From an uncultured Massilia sp. (GTDB taxonomy: Bacteria > Pseudomonadota > Gammaproteobacteria > Burkholderiales > Burkholderiaceae_D): 64,000 nt of DNA. Location of the stretch: assembly GCF_913773735.1 (NCBI RefSeq), contig NZ_CAJYEB010000023.1, positions 124,001 to 188,000 on the forward strand. Reading direction: 5' to 3'. Positions 1 through 9,149 of the stretch are shown here, in pieces. The position numbers and the translations under genes are program-made. Each line of letters starts with the position of its first letter. Within the stretch, counting starts at the first letter, position 1. The notes under the pieces were generated by a model. It did not search any database and had not been told where the DNA came from. It saw only the letters and a list, made by a program, of their open reading frames with translations.

Positions 1-303
1 ACCATCAACGAGGAAGAGGTGGTGCGCGACGCCCACATCAGCGCGCCGACGCGGGTGCGCCGCTACCTGTCGCGCTTCATGGTCGTCGTCGTCGTCGCGC
101 TGTCGATCGAGGGCCTGGTCGGCATCTTCAAGGCCCTGCACGAGGAACCGGAACTGCTGCCGCACGCGGCCTCGGTGCTGGTCGCGGCGGGCATCCTGAT
201 GGCCGGCTGGGGCGTGTTCATCCGCTTCAACAAGGAAGCCGAGGTGCTCGAGCCGGAAGCGATGGAAGAGGCCAAGAGCGAGGACGTCAAGCTGGAGGAG
301 TAG
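1..303 (+). CDS. Small membrane protein, 5'-truncated, function unknown
   Basis: The reading frame is open from the first base, so this is the last 100 codons of a gene that begins upstream; a GTG at 19 is possible but nothing marks it as a start. Two hydrophobic segments are visible, about residues 24-46 (a run of valines and leucines after a basic YLSR stretch) and 56-74, followed by an acidic Glu-rich C-terminal tail. That pattern fits a two-helix inner-membrane protein with a charged cytoplasmic end. I do not recognise a family. Its last 17 bases overlap the end of the convergent gene on the other strand. Confidence 0.6.
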   Translation, partial: TINEEEVVRDAHISAPTRVRRYLSRFMVVVVVALSIEGLVGIFKALHEEPELLPHAASVLVAAGILMAGWGVFIRFNKEAEVLEPEAMEEAKSEDVKLEE

Positions 304-988
304 CGGCGGCGGCCGCGCCGGACCGGTGCGCCAGCGCGAACCTGCGCAGCATCCGCTGCTGTTCCTGGTCCATGCAGCGCAGCGGCAGCGGCAGCGGCAG
401 CGCGCCCCGGGCGAACATCAGCAGGTAGCCGCGGCGGTAGCGCCGCACCATCCGCACCTCGTCCCAGGAGCGCACCAGCGTGGCGCCGGCGCCGCCAGCC
501 GTGCCGCAGTGGCTGCGCGCGATGCCGTGCGCGTCGATGCGCACGGCGTACCGCGGCATGCGGTGTCGCTTGTACAGGAACAGCGGCGTGCCCAGCAACA
601 GCACCCAGAACCCGGCCGCGAACGGCAGGCTGCCCAGCGCCACGACGCCCGCCAGCGCCAGCGTCGCGCCGGGCCAGCCCGGTCCTGCCAGCCAGGCCGC
701 CACGGCGGCGGCCATGCCGAGCGCCAGCGGGACCGCGATGGCGCGCCGGCGCCGCGCGGGCGGGGCGCGGCGCAGGACGAACGCCACGTGCTCGCGCAGC
801 ATGGACAGGTAGTCCGCCAGGGTGCAGGCCACGTCGAGCCGGATCGCCTGCGCCGGCGGCGGCGCCGCCGCCACGCCGTCCGGCAGGTCCACGGCCAGCG
901 TCGTGTCGAACGCGCGCTGCCGCTGTTGCACGACCTGCATCGCCACTTCCTTGCGCTGGGGCGGGCGCGGATGGGCATTGCCGAACAT
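287..988 (-). CDS. YcxB-like membrane protein, hypothetical
   Basis: A 233-residue protein. The start at 988 is chosen because an AGGAGG ribosome site (complement of 993-998) lies five bases upstream; the frame is open further upstream without such a site. An Ala/Arg-rich N-terminal part is followed by two adjacent hydrophobic segments near the middle (around residues 85-135), then a globular part with a KRHRMPRYAVRID-like strand, a SWDEVR motif and a terminal segment rich in basic residues. This arrangement (two helices then a PH-like soluble domain) resembles YcxB-like proteins, which have no assigned reaction. It converges on the membrane protein gene at 1-303 and is transcribed away from mraZ. 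Confidence 0.6.
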   Translation of the reverse strand: MFGNAHPRPPQRKEVAMQVVQQRQRAFDTTLAVDLPDGVAAAPPPAQAIRLDVACTLADYLSMLREHVAFVLRRAPPARRRRAIAVPLALGMAAAVAAWLAGPGWPGATLALAGVVALGSLPFAAGFWVLLLGTPLFLYKRHRMPRYAVRIDAHGIARSHCGTAGGAGATLVRSWDEVRMVRRYRRGYLLMFARGALPLPLPLRCMDQEQQRMLRRFALAHRSGAAAAATPPA

Positions 989-1398
989 ATTGCCTCCTAA
1001 TAATAAACAGTGTGCCGCACATGGTGCCGTCCGGTGCCATTGCAATATTCAAAAGCATAAATATCAACACTGTTCAATATCATTCTCTTATTTGTCTTGT
1101 CCAACGCACAAAAAGTCACTGACCGATACCGGCCGCTGCCTTGTGTCCGTGCCAGCGATCTCGCATCCGCCCACGATTTCCGCCATACGGCGTCTTATCT
1201 TATCCACAGTGCATTACCAATAGTCAACATTTGCGCGCGATCAAACATGAAACACATGTGTGTAGATGAGGTAGCACATGCATTGTTTAGCCTAAGTGCC
1301 TAATTTTGCTCAACATTTTTTCTTGAGCTTGCGTCAACTAAGTGCGCTAAGTCATTGGTTTCATTGGCAATTTCCGCGTTTTCCAAACGTGAATTCGC

Positions 1399-1427
1399 TT
1401 GACCACGGACAACGCTTCCTCTAAAGT
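1399..1427 (+). promoter_or_regulatory. Sigma70-type promoter of the dcw cluster
   Basis: TTGACC (1399-1404) and TAAAGT (1422-1427) are separated by exactly 17 bases, a good match to the -35/-10 consensus. The predicted start point near 1434 gives a leader of about 93 bases before mraZ. The -10 box touches the first MraZ box, which is the arrangement expected for autorepression. Confidence 0.65.
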
Positions 1428-1461
1428 GGGAAATGGTGGCAAAAAGTGCAGTTTTGTGGGA
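1427..1461 (+). promoter_or_regulatory. MraZ operator: four direct repeats with 10-bp period
   Basis: TGGGA at 1427, TGGCA at 1437, TGCAG at 1447 and TGGGA at 1457 are spaced exactly 10 bases apart. MraZ is known from E. coli to bind tandem TGGG-type repeats with 5-base spacers upstream of its own gene. The two outer boxes are perfect and the inner ones degenerate. They cover the predicted transcription start, so binding should block initiation. Confidence 0.75.
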
Positions 1462-1526
1462 GACCGATGAGGTTTCCCGGCGCCCAAAAATAATCAGATT
1501 GATAACTCTCCAAACTAGGTAAATAC

Positions 1527-1955
1527 GTGTTTCAGGGCGCGTCAGCGATCAATCTCGATGCGAAAGGCCGGATGTCGATACCGGCCAGGCATCGGGACGC
1601 CTTGATGCAGCAGTGTGAAGGCCGTATGACGCTCACGAAACACCCGCATGGTTGCCTGTTGTTTTTCCCGCGCCCCGTGTGGGAAGAACATCGCGAACAG
1701 ATCGCCGCCTGGCCGATGTCGGCGCGGGCGTGGCAGCGCATCTTCCTGGGAAATGCGTGCGATGTCGAGATGGACGGGACGGGCCGCGTGCTCGTGTCGC
1801 CCGAATTGCGCAAGGCCGTCGGACTGGAGAAGGAAGTGATGATGCTCGGGATGGGAACCCATTTCGAGATTTGGGACGCCGCCAAGCTGGCAGAAAACGA
1901 GGCCGAAGCCGTCGCGGGTGGCATGCCCGATGTCCTTTCCAATTTCTCCTTTTAA
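1527..1955 (+). CDS. mraZ: Transcriptional regulator MraZ
   Basis: A 142-residue protein of normal MraZ length with two SpoVT/AbrB-like halves. The first opens with [22 protein letters not shown] and the second contains the cognate [13 protein letters not shown] motif, the two signature segments of the family. MraZ is a ring-forming DNA-binding protein that represses the division and cell wall cluster it heads. The start is GTG at 1527, with only a weak AGGT ribosome site seven bases upstream. rsmH follows after 8 bases. The operator boxes at 1427-1461 indicate autoregulation. Confidence 0.96.
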   Translation: MFQGASAINLDAKGRMSIPARHRDALMQQCEGRMTLTKHPHGCLLFFPRPVWEEHREQIAAWPMSARAWQRIFLGNACDVEMDGTGRVLVSPELRKAVGLEKEVMMLGMGTHFEIWDAAKLAENEAEAVAGGMPDVLSNFSF

Positions 1956-1963
1956 GGCCCTGC

Positions 1964-2920
1964 ATGGATCCGATTCAGGTGCCTGATTTGCAGCATCGTA
2001 CGGTGCTGCTCGATGAAGCAGTCGATGCGCTCTCGCTGGAGGGCGCACGCGCTGCCGGTACGTATATAGATGGCACGTTCGGCCGCGGCGGCCATAGCCG
2101 GCTGATCCTGTCGAAGCTGGCGCCCGGGGGGCGCCTGATCGCCTTCGACAAGGACCCGCAGGCGATCGCCACGGCGCAGCAGGTCGGCGACCCGCGCTTT
2201 TCGATCGTGCACGACAGTTTCGCGACGATGCGCGACGCGCTGGCGGCGCGGGGCATCGCCCAGGTCGACGGCATCCTGCTCGACCTGGGCATTTCGTCCC
2301 CGCAGGTCGACGATGCGCGGCGCGGCTTCAGCTTCCGCAACGACGGTCCCCTGGACATGCGGATGGATACGACCCGGGGCATGTCGGCCGCCGAATGGCT
2401 GGCCGAGGTGCCGGAACGACAACTGGAAAAGGTGATTCGCGATTATGGGGAAGAACGGTTTGCTTTTCAGATTGCAAAGGCGATTGTTGCTCGCCGGGCA
2501 ATCGAGCCAATTTCAAGCACACGACAGCTTGCCGCAATCGTGGCAGACGCGGTCAAAACCCGGGAGAAAGGCAAGGATCCGGCAACCCGCACCTTTCAGG
2601 CTATCCGGATTTTCGTCAATCAAGAGCTTGAGGACCTTGAAGCAGGTCTGAGCGCCGCCTTTGCCCTGCTGGCGCCGGGCGCGCGCCTGTCCGTGATCAG
2701 CTTCCACTCGCTGGAAGACCGCATGGTCAAGCAGTTCCTGGCGTCCAAGGCCAAGGTCGCGCAACCGGACCGCCGGCTGCCGATCCGCGCCGTCGACCTG
2801 CCGCAGCCCTTGATGAAGCTGATCGGCAAGACCAAGCCCTCGGATGCCGAAGTGGGCGCCAACCCGCGTGCCCGCTCGGCCGTGCTGCGCGTGGCCGAAC
2901 GCCTGGAGACGCCGGCATGA
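1964..2920 (+). CDS. rsmH: 16S rRNA (cytosine-1402-N4)-methyltransferase RsmH
   Basis: A 318-residue SAM-dependent methyltransferase that modifies C1402 in the decoding centre of 16S rRNA. The N-terminal [13 protein letters not shown] and the [12 protein letters not shown]-binding motif identify the family, as do [13 protein letters not shown] and the C-terminal [12 protein letters not shown]. The ATG at 1964 gives the canonical N-terminus; the frame also extends upstream into mraZ but without family similarity. It overlaps ftsL by 4 bases (ATGA). A stretch of roughly 230 bases from about 2425 is much less GC-rich (50-60% per 60-base line against about 70% nearby) although the protein stays canonical there. 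Confidence 0.96.
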   Translation: MDPIQVPDLQHRTVLLDEAVDALSLEGARAAGTYIDGTFGRGGHSRLILSKLAPGGRLIAFDKDPQAIATAQQVGDPRFSIVHDSFATMRDALAARGIAQVDGILLDLGISSPQVDDARRGFSFRNDGPLDMRMDTTRGMSAAEWLAEVPERQLEKVIRDYGEERFAFQIAKAIVARRAIEPISSTRQLAAIVADAVKTREKGKDPATRTFQAIRIFVNQELEDLEAGLSAAFALLAPGARLSVISFHSLEDRMVKQFLASKAKVAQPDRRLPIRAVDLPQPLMKLIGKTKPSDAEVGANPRARSAVLRVAERLETPA

Positions 2921-3189
2921 GCGGCAAGCTCAACGTCGTGCTGACGGCGCTGCTGGTCGGCTGCGCGCTGTCGGTCGTCAACGCGCGCTTCCAGGCGCGC
3001 CACCTGTTCATCGACCTCGAACGCTCGCAGCAGCAGCAGCGCCAGCTCGAGATCGACTGGACTCAGCTCCAGCTCGACCAGTCCACCCTGGGCAAGAACG
3101 AACGCATCGAGCAGATCGCGCGCTCCGAGCTGAACATGGCGCCGCTGAGCCCGGCCCGCACCCAGTACCTGACGGAAGGCGGCAAATGA
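2917..3189 (+). CDS. ftsL: Cell division protein FtsL
   Basis: A 90-residue bitopic protein: a short cytoplasmic N-terminus, one membrane helix at about residues 6-22, then a periplasmic heptad-like segment rich in Gln/Leu (around residues 32-75). This is the FtsL layout. FtsL joins FtsB and FtsQ in the divisome subcomplex that controls septal peptidoglycan synthesis by FtsWI. Position between rsmH and ftsI, with 4-base overlaps on both sides, supports the call. Sequence identity in this family is low, so the name rests on size, topology and place. Confidence 0.9.
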   Translation: MSGKLNVVLTALLVGCALSVVNARFQARHLFIDLERSQQQQRQLEIDWTQLQLDQSTLGKNERIEQIARSELNMAPLSPARTQYLTEGGK

Positions 3190-4955
3190 AGACCGGTACC
3201 CAGGGCGCGCGCGTCGCGGCCGGCAAGGGCGTGGCGTTCACCAAGAGCCCCGTGCTGGCCGTGCGCCTGCCGGACTGGCGCTCGCGCGTCGTCCTGTTCG
3301 TGTTGTTCGCGGCGTTCGCCGCGCTGGCCTGCCGCGCGCTGTGGCTGCAGGGCGTGTCCGACCAGTTCCTGCAGAAGCAGGGCGCCAGCCGCTACATGCG
3401 CACCCAGGAACTGCCGGCCACGCGCGGCAAGATCTTCGACCGCAACGGCACCGTGCTGGCCTCGTCGCTGCCGGTCAAGTCGGTGTCGGCGTTCACCGAG
3501 GACATCAAGGGCACGCCGCCGGAAAAGCTGCACGAGCTGGCGACCCTGCTCGACCTGCCCGAGGCCGAGCTGCTGCGCAAGCTGGCCTCGGACCGTAGCT
3601 ACGTCTACCTGAAGCGCCAGGTCGAGATGGACGTCATCGCCAAGATCGAGAAGCTCGGCATCGACGGCCTCGACATGCGCAAGGAATACAAGCGCTTCTA
3701 TCCGCAGGGCGAGGTGATGGCGCACATGGTCGGCTTCACCAACGTCGAGGACGTGGGCCAGGAAGCGATGGAACTGGCGCAGCAGAAGAGCCTCGTCGGC
3801 CAGCCGGGCAGCCGGCGCGTGATCAAGGACCGCCTCGGCCGCATCGTCGAGGACGTGGGCCTGTCGCGCGAGCCGCACGACGGCAAGGACCTGCACCTGG
3901 CGGTCGACAGCAAGCTGCAGTACATCGCCTTCAACAGCATCAAGGAAGCCGTCGAGAAGTTCCACGCCAAGGCCGGCGCCGCCGTGGTGCTCGACGTGCA
4001 CACGGGCGAGGTGCTGGCGCTGACCAACTGGCCGACCTACAACCCGAACGACCGCTCGCGCCTGACCGGCGAGCAGCTGCGCAACCGCGTCATCACCGAT
4101 ACCTTCGAGCCGGGTTCGACCCTGAAGCCCTTCACCGTGGCGCTGGCGCTGGACAAGGGCCTGATCAAGCCGAGCACCCTGATCGACACCGGCAACGGCC
4201 GCTATTTCACCGGCGGCCACCCGATCCGCGATACGCATCCGCACGGCGTCATCGACATCGGCACCATCATCCAGAAGTCGTCCAACATCGGCACGACCAA
4301 GGTCTCGGAAATGCTGTCGGCGCAGGAGATGTGGGAGATGTTCACCAAGGTCGGCTTCGGCCAGGCCCCGCGCTTCGGCTTCCCCGGCGCCGCCGCCGGC
4401 CGCGTGCGGCCGTACAAGTCGTGGCGCATCGTCGAGAAGGCCAATATGTCGTTCGGCCAGGGCATCTCGATGTCGCTGCTGCAGCTGGCGCACGCCTGGC
4501 TGATCTTCGCGCGCGAAGGCGACATCATCCCGCTGTCGTTCCAGAAGACCACCGAGAAGCCGGTCGGCCAGCAGATCATCTCGCCCAAGACGGCGGCCCA
4601 GATGCGCACCATGGTCGAATCCGTGGTGGGCCCGGGCGGCACGGCGTCGCTGGCCCAAGTGGCCGGCTACCGCGTGGGCGGCAAGACCGGCACCGCGCAG
4701 AAGGTCATCAACGGCCGCTATTCGCAGACGCGCTACGTCGGCAACTTCGTCGGCATCGCGCCGATGTCCAACCCGCGCTTCGTGATCGCCGTGATGATCG
4801 ACGACCCGAGCGGCCCCCTGCACACCGGCGGCAGCGTGGCGGCGCCGACCTTCGCCAAGCTGGCCGCGAACGCGCTGCGGGCGGACAACATACCGCCCGA
4901 CTCGACGGTCACCGACATCATCATTCCGGAACATCCTCTCGAGGAGAGCAATTGA
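3186..4955 (+). CDS. ftsI: Septal peptidoglycan transpeptidase FtsI (PBP3)
   Basis: A 589-residue class B penicillin-binding protein. There is one N-terminal membrane helix (about residues 36-58), a dimerisation domain starting at the RGKIFDRNG motif, and a transpeptidase domain with all three active-site motifs: STLK at Ser311-Lys314, SSN at 365-367, and KTG at 500-502. It crosslinks septal peptidoglycan together with FtsW. ATG at 3186 overlaps the ftsL stop by 4 bases; longer in-frame extensions lie inside rsmH/ftsL and are not credible. The next gene, murE, overlaps by one base. Confidence 0.96.
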   Translation: MKTGTQGARVAAGKGVAFTKSPVLAVRLPDWRSRVVLFVLFAAFAALACRALWLQGVSDQFLQKQGASRYMRTQELPATRGKIFDRNGTVLASSLPVKSVSAFTEDIKGTPPEKLHELATLLDLPEAELLRKLASDRSYVYLKRQVEMDVIAKIEKLGIDGLDMRKEYKRFYPQGEVMAHMVGFTNVEDVGQEAMELAQQKSLVGQPGSRRVIKDRLGRIVEDVGLSREPHDGKDLHLAVDSKLQYIAFNSIKEAVEKFHAKAGAAVVLDVHTGEVLALTNWPTYNPNDRSRLTGEQLRNRVITDTFEPGSTLKPFTVALALDKGLIKPSTLIDTGNGRYFTGGHPIRDTHPHGVIDIGTIIQKSSNIGTTKVSEMLSAQEMWEMFTKVGFGQAPRFGFPGAAAGRVRPYKSWRIVEKANMSFGQGISMSLLQLAHAWLIFAREGDIIPLSFQKTTEKPVGQQIISPKTAAQMRTMVESVVGPGGTASLAQVAGYRVGGKTGTAQKVINGRYSQTRYVGNFVGIAPMSNPRFVIAVMIDDPSGPLHTGGSVAAPTFAKLAANALRADNIPPDSTVTDIIIPEHPLEESN

Positions 4956-6493
4956 TGGCTGAGAAGCCGAACGACATCCGCCAGTGGATCGAGGCCGCCG
5001 CACCGGGCGGCCGCCTCGTTTCCGACTCGCGCCGCGTGCAGCGGGGCGACGTCTTCCTCGCCTATCCGGGCGCGGCCGCCGACGGCCGCCGCTTCATCGC
5101 CGCCGCCGTCGCGAACGGCGCCGCCGCGGTCGTGTACGACGGCGCCGGCTTCGCCTGGGACGACGCGCTGGCGGTGCCGCACCTGGCCGTGGCCGACCTG
5201 AAGGCGAACGCCGGCGCGATCGCCCACGCCTTCTACCGGCAGCCGGACGCCGCCATGTTCACGGTGGGCGTGACCGGCACCAACGGCAAGACCTCGTGCG
5301 CGCTCTGGACCGCGCAGGCGCTGGCCCGGCTGGGCGGCACCGCGGGCGTGATCGGCACGCTGGGCGTGGGCCTCGTGCGCGGCGCCGACGCCGACGCCGC
5401 GCAATTCGACCCCACCGGCTACACCACGCCGGACGCCGTGCTGCTGGCGTCCGAGCTGGACAAGCTGCGCGCGGCCGGCGCCGACGCGCTGGCGATCGAG
5501 GTGTCGTCGATCGGCCTGGTGGAAAACCGCACGGCTGGCATGCACTTCGACGTCGCCGTCTTCACCAACCTGACGCGCGACCACCTCGACTACCACGGCG
5601 ACATGGCCGCCTACGAAGCCGCCAAGCTGCGGCTGTTCGCCTGGCCCGGCCTGAAGACCGCGGTGGTCAACCTGGACGACGCGGCCGGCGTGCGCGTCGC
5701 CCGCCATGTGCGCGCCAACTTCCCGCAGGTGGCCGTGACCGGCTACACGCTGCGCTCCGCGGCCGAGGCGCCGGACATCGACGGCGTGGCCGTGCTGCGC
5801 GCCTCGCAGCTGCGCAGCCGTCCGGCCGGCACCGAATTCCAGCTCGACTCGCCGTTCGGCAGCGCACTGGCACGCACGCGCCTGGTCGGCCACTTCAATG
5901 CCAGCAACGCGCTGGCGGTGCTCGGCGCCCTGCTGGCCAAGGGCGTCGCGCTGCGCGCCGCGCTGGACGCCATCGAGACCCTGCAGCCGGCCCCGGGCCG
6001 CATGCAGCAGGTCGGCGGCCAGGACGCGCCGATGGTCGTGATCGACTACGCGCACACGCCGGACGCGCTGGACAAGACGCTCGAGGCGCTGCGCCCGGTG
6101 GCGCGCGAGCGCGGCGGCCAGCTGTGGTGCGTGTTCGGCTGCGGCGGCGACCGCGACCCGGGCAAGCGTCCGCAGATGGGCCGCATCGCCCAGGCGGCCG
6201 ACCACGTGGTGGTTACCAGCGACAATCCGCGCAGCGAAGAGCCGCGCGCGATCATCGACCAGATCGTGGCGGGGATGGACGCCGCGCTGCCTGCGCGCGT
6301 GCAGGCGATCGAGGACCGCGCGACGGCGATCCTGGTCGCCGTCAAGAACGCCGGCAAGCCGGACGTGATCCTGCTGGCGGGGAAGGGCCATGAGCCCTAC
6401 CAGGAAATCAAGGGCCGCAGGATCCCGTTCTCCGACGCCGACCACGCCGCGCTGGCCCTGAGCGCGCGGCTCACGATGATGAGGGCCGGCTGA
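4955..6493 (+). CDS. murE: UDP-MurNAc-tripeptide synthetase MurE (meso-diaminopimelate adding)
   Basis: A 512-residue Mur ligase that adds meso-diaminopimelate to UDP-MurNAc-L-Ala-D-Glu in the cytoplasm. The ATP loop GTGTNGKTS is present near residue 108, and the DNPR motif (Asp423-Arg426, followed by SEEP) is the signature that selects diaminopimelate rather than lysine. The ATG at 4955 overlaps the ftsI TGA by one base. murF follows with another one-base overlap, indicating tight translational coupling. Length is normal for the family. Confidence 0.96.
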   Translation: MAEKPNDIRQWIEAAAPGGRLVSDSRRVQRGDVFLAYPGAAADGRRFIAAAVANGAAAVVYDGAGFAWDDALAVPHLAVADLKANAGAIAHAFYRQPDAAMFTVGVTGTNGKTSCALWTAQALARLGGTAGVIGTLGVGLVRGADADAAQFDPTGYTTPDAVLLASELDKLRAAGADALAIEVSSIGLVENRTAGMHFDVAVFTNLTRDHLDYHGDMAAYEAAKLRLFAWPGLKTAVVNLDDAAGVRVARHVRANFPQVAVTGYTLRSAAEAPDIDGVAVLRASQLRSRPAGTEFQLDSPFGSALARTRLVGHFNASNALAVLGALLAKGVALRAALDAIETLQPAPGRMQQVGGQDAPMVVIDYAHTPDALDKTLEALRPVARERGGQLWCVFGCGGDRDPGKRPQMGRIAQAADHVVVTSDNPRSEEPRAIIDQIVAGMDAALPARVQAIEDRATAILVAVKNAGKPDVILLAGKGHEPYQEIKGRRIPFSDADHAALALSARLTMMRAG

Positions 6494-7959
6494 TGCGCGG
6501 CACGCTCGCACGACTGGCCCCGGCGATCGCCGGCGCGCGCCTGGCCGGCGCCGGAGCGCCGGACGTCGCCTTCGAGGGCGTCTCGACCGACAGCCGCACG
6601 GTGGCGCAGGGCGCCCTGTTCGTCGCGCTGCGCGGCGAGATCTTCGACGCCCACGACTTCCTCGACCAGGTCGCCGCGCGTGGCGTGGCCGCGGTGGTGG
6701 CCGAACGCCTGCCGGACGGTTTCCCGCTGCCGGCGCTGCTGGTGCCGGACACGCTGGCCGCGCTGGGCCGCATCGGCAACGCCTGGCGCCGGGACTTCGC
6801 CATCCCCGTCATCGGCGTCACCGGCAGCAACGGCAAGACGACGGTCAAGGAAATGATCGCGTCGATCCTGGCGGCGGCCTTCGGCACGGAGGCGCGCCTG
6901 GCCACGCAGGGCAACCTGAACAACGAGATCGGCGTGCCGCTGACCGTGATGCGCCTCACCGGAGCGCACCGGGCGGCCGTGGTCGAACTGGGCATGAACC
7001 ACCCGGGCGAGATCGCGCGCCTGGCGGCCATCGCGCAACCGACCGTGGCGCTGGTGAACAACGCCCAGCGCGAGCACCAGGAATTCATGCACACGGTGGA
7101 AGCGGTGGCGCGCGAGAACGGTGCCGTGCTGGCGGCCCTGCCGGCGGACGGCGTGGCCGTGTTCCCGGGCGACGACGCATACACGGACCTGTGGCGCGGA
7201 TTGGCGGGGGAGCGTGCCGTGCTGACGTTCGGCCTGTCGGATGCCTGCGACGTGCGCGCGACGTACGTGCCGAACAGCTTCGGCAACGACCTGACCGTGA
7301 GCGTTTCGTCGTCGCCCCGGCGCAGGCCCGGGCCCAATGTCACCGACGTTGCCGCTGGGGCGAACCAGGATCCCGGCCTGCGCCGGGACGACGGTTTGAC
7401 GTTCAGCGTCAAGCTGTCCGCCGCCGGCACCCACAACGTGCGCAACGCCCTGGCCGCCGCCGCCTGCGCCCTGGCCGCCGGCATCGAGGTCGACGCCATC
7501 GTGCGCGGCCTGGAAGCGTTCGCGCCCGTCAGCGGCCGCTTGCAGCGCAAGCAGGCCGCCTGCGGCGCCACCGTGATCGACGACACCTACAACGCCAACC
7601 CGGATTCCGTGCGCGCCGCCATCGACGTGCTGGCGCAGGCCCCGTCGCCGCGCATCCTGGTGCTGGGCGACATGGGCGAGGTCGGCACGCAGGGACCGGA
7701 GTTTCACCGGGAAATCGGCGCCTATGCCCGCCACAAGGGCATCGACGCCGTGCTCGCGACCGGCGTGCTGGCACGCCACATGGCCGGATCGGGAGCGCAA
7801 CACTACGAGCAGTTCGACGAATTATTGGCAGCACTGGATCAAAGACTGGGCAGCAAATCTGACGCAACTGTGTTGGTGAAGGGCTCGCGCTTCATGAAGA
7901 TGGAGCGCGTGGTCCTGCACCTGACCGCATCAACAAACACTGGCAAGGACGCCCACTAA
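6493..7959 (+). CDS. murF: UDP-MurNAc-pentapeptide synthetase MurF, carrying an in-frame palindromic repeat
   Basis: A 488-residue Mur ligase that adds D-Ala-D-Ala to complete UDP-MurNAc-pentapeptide. [10 protein letters not shown] near residues 110-119 is the ATP loop; the central [13 protein letters not shown] and later [10 protein letters not shown] and [10 protein letters not shown] motifs are canonical. Between GNDLTVSV and LTFSVKLS about 28 extra residues (about 273-301, containing SPRRRPGPN and PGLRRDDG) are the translation of an 84-bp palindromic repeat (7310-7393) that occurs elsewhere in this window between genes. The frame is maintained and all downstream motifs are intact, so the gene is likely functional. 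Start overlaps the murE stop by one base. Confidence 0.95.
   Translation: MRGTLARLAPAIAGARLAGAGAPDVAFEGVSTDSRTVAQGALFVALRGEIFDAHDFLDQVAARGVAAVVAERLPDGFPLPALLVPDTLAALGRIGNAWRRDFAIPVIGVTGSNGKTTVKEMIASILAAAFGTEARLATQGNLNNEIGVPLTVMRLTGAHRAAVVELGMNHPGEIARLAAIAQPTVALVNNAQREHQEFMHTVEAVARENGAVLAALPADGVAVFPGDDAYTDLWRGLAGERAVLTFGLSDACDVRATYVPNSFGNDLTVSVSSSPRRRPGPNVTDVAAGANQDPGLRRDDGLTFSVKLSAAGTHNVRNALAAAACALAAGIEVDAIVRGLEAFAPVSGRLQRKQAACGATVIDDTYNANPDSVRAAIDVLAQAPSPRILVLGDMGEVGTQGPEFHREIGAYARHKGIDAVLATGVLARHMAGSGAQHYEQFDELLAALDQRLGSKSDATVLVKGSRFMKMERVVLHLTASTNTGKDAH
7310..7393. repeat. REP-like palindromic element inside murF (copy 1)
   Basis: The left arm starts CGTCGCCCCGGCGCAGGCC and the right arm reads CGGCCTGCGCCGGGACGACG, separated by unique sequence. 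It matches the intergenic copies at 39305-39391 and 59450-59533, with a few substitutions in each arm. Its 84-base length is a multiple of three and it contains no stop in the murF frame. Confidence 0.85.
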
Positions 7960-7963
7960 GACT

Positions 7964-9133
7964 ATGCTGCTTTGGCTCGCACAATACTTCCAGGACTACA
8001 TCGGTCCGCTCCGCGTTTTCAGCTACATCACCTTCCGGGCGGTGTTCGCGACCATTACCGCGATCACCATCGGCCTGCTGTGCGGCCCGGCCGTGATCCG
8101 TAAGCTGACCGACCTGAAGGTCGGCCAGGCCGTGCGCACCTACGGCCCGCAGACCCACCTGCAGAAGCACGGCACCCCGACCATGGGCGGCGTGCTGGTC
8201 CTGATTTCCATCGCCGTCTCCACGCTGCTGTGGTGCGACCTGTCGAACCGCCTGATCTGGCCGGTGCTGGTCGTCACGCTCGGCTTCGGCGCGATCGGCT
8301 GGGTCGACGACTACCGCAAGGTGGTCTACAAGGACCCGGAAGGCATGCGCTCGGGCGAGAAGTATTTCTGGATGTCGCTGATCGGCATCACCTCCTCGCT
8401 GTACCTGGCGTTCTCGGTGTCGGCCGCCACCCCGTGGGAAGTGTGGAAGCTGTTCCTGGCCTGGGTGCAGTCGGGCTTCTCGATGGAGCTGCCGCCCAAG
8501 TCCGACCTGATCGTCCCGTTCTTCAAGAGCATCAGCTACCCGCTGGGCGTGTGGGGCTTCATCGCGCTGACCTATTGCGTGATCGTGGGCGCCTCCAACG
8601 CCGTCAACTTCACCGACGGCCTGGACGGCCTGGCGATCATGCCGACCGTGATGGTGGGCGGCGCCCTGGGCCTGTTCGCCTACCTGACCGGCAGCGCCAC
8701 CTATTCGCGCTACCTGTTCATCCCGCACATCCCGGGCGCCGGCGAGCTGCTGATCTTCTGCGGCGCGATGGCGGGCGCGGGCCTGGCCTTCCTGTGGTTC
8801 AACGCGCATCCGGCCCAGATGTTCATGGGCGACGTCGGCGCGCTGGCGCTGGGCGGCGCGCTCGGCACCATCGCCGTCATCGTGCGCCAGGAAATCGTCC
8901 TGTTCATCATGGGCGGCGTGTTCGTGGCCGAGACCCTGTCCGTGATCATCCAGGTCGCCTGGTTCAAGTACACCAAGAAGCGCTACGGCGCCGGGCGGCG
9001 CGTGTTCCTGATGGCGCCGCTGCACCACCATTTCGAACAGAAGGGCTGGAAGGAAACCAAGGTCGTGGTGCGCTTCTGGATCGTGACCATGGTGCTGGTG
9101 CTGATCGGCCTGTCCACCCTGAAACTGCGCTGA
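7964..9133 (+). CDS. mraY: Phospho-MurNAc-pentapeptide transferase MraY
   Basis: A 389-residue polytopic inner-membrane enzyme with about ten helices. It transfers phospho-MurNAc-pentapeptide to undecaprenyl phosphate to make lipid I. Diagnostic segments are [12 protein letters not shown] near residue 65, [16 protein letters not shown] near residue 218 (metal and substrate aspartates), [12 protein letters not shown], and the C-terminal [12 protein letters not shown] with the conserved histidines. ATG at 7964 follows murF by 4 bases. Length equals the beta-proteobacterial norm. Confidence 0.97.
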   Translation: MLLWLAQYFQDYIGPLRVFSYITFRAVFATITAITIGLLCGPAVIRKLTDLKVGQAVRTYGPQTHLQKHGTPTMGGVLVLISIAVSTLLWCDLSNRLIWPVLVVTLGFGAIGWVDDYRKVVYKDPEGMRSGEKYFWMSLIGITSSLYLAFSVSAATPWEVWKLFLAWVQSGFSMELPPKSDLIVPFFKSISYPLGVWGFIALTYCVIVGASNAVNFTDGLDGLAIMPTVMVGGALGLFAYLTGSATYSRYLFIPHIPGAGELLIFCGAMAGAGLAFLWFNAHPAQMFMGDVGALALGGALGTIAVIVRQEIVLFIMGGVFVAETLSVIIQVAWFKYTKKRYGAGRRVFLMAPLHHHFEQKGWKETKVVVRFWIVTMVLVLIGLSTLKLR

Positions 9134-9149
9134 ACGAGGCGACGCGACG

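Larger units (their letters stand above)
989..1526. other. Intergenic control region between the YcxB-like gene and mraZ
   Basis: A 538-base stretch that is clearly AT-richer than its surroundings and has no convincing gene. It separates two divergently transcribed units. The right end holds the division-cluster promoter and MraZ boxes described separately; the left end would hold the promoter of the minus-strand gene starting at 988. Short open frames in it have no ribosome sites and no codon bias typical of the neighbours. Confidence 0.6.

Noticed and set aside
1097-1303. Short frame in the mraZ upstream region
   Set aside because: No ribosome site and no conserved features; lies in AT-rich control DNA.
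3063-5003. Very long antisense frames opposite ftsI and many other genes
   Set aside because: A normal by-product of strong GC third-position bias; compositions are Arg/Ala/His-rich with no motifs, and the sense genes are secure.
7310-7393. Reading murF as a frameshifted pseudogene
   Set aside because: The repeat preserves the frame and all downstream MurF motifs are intact and in frame.
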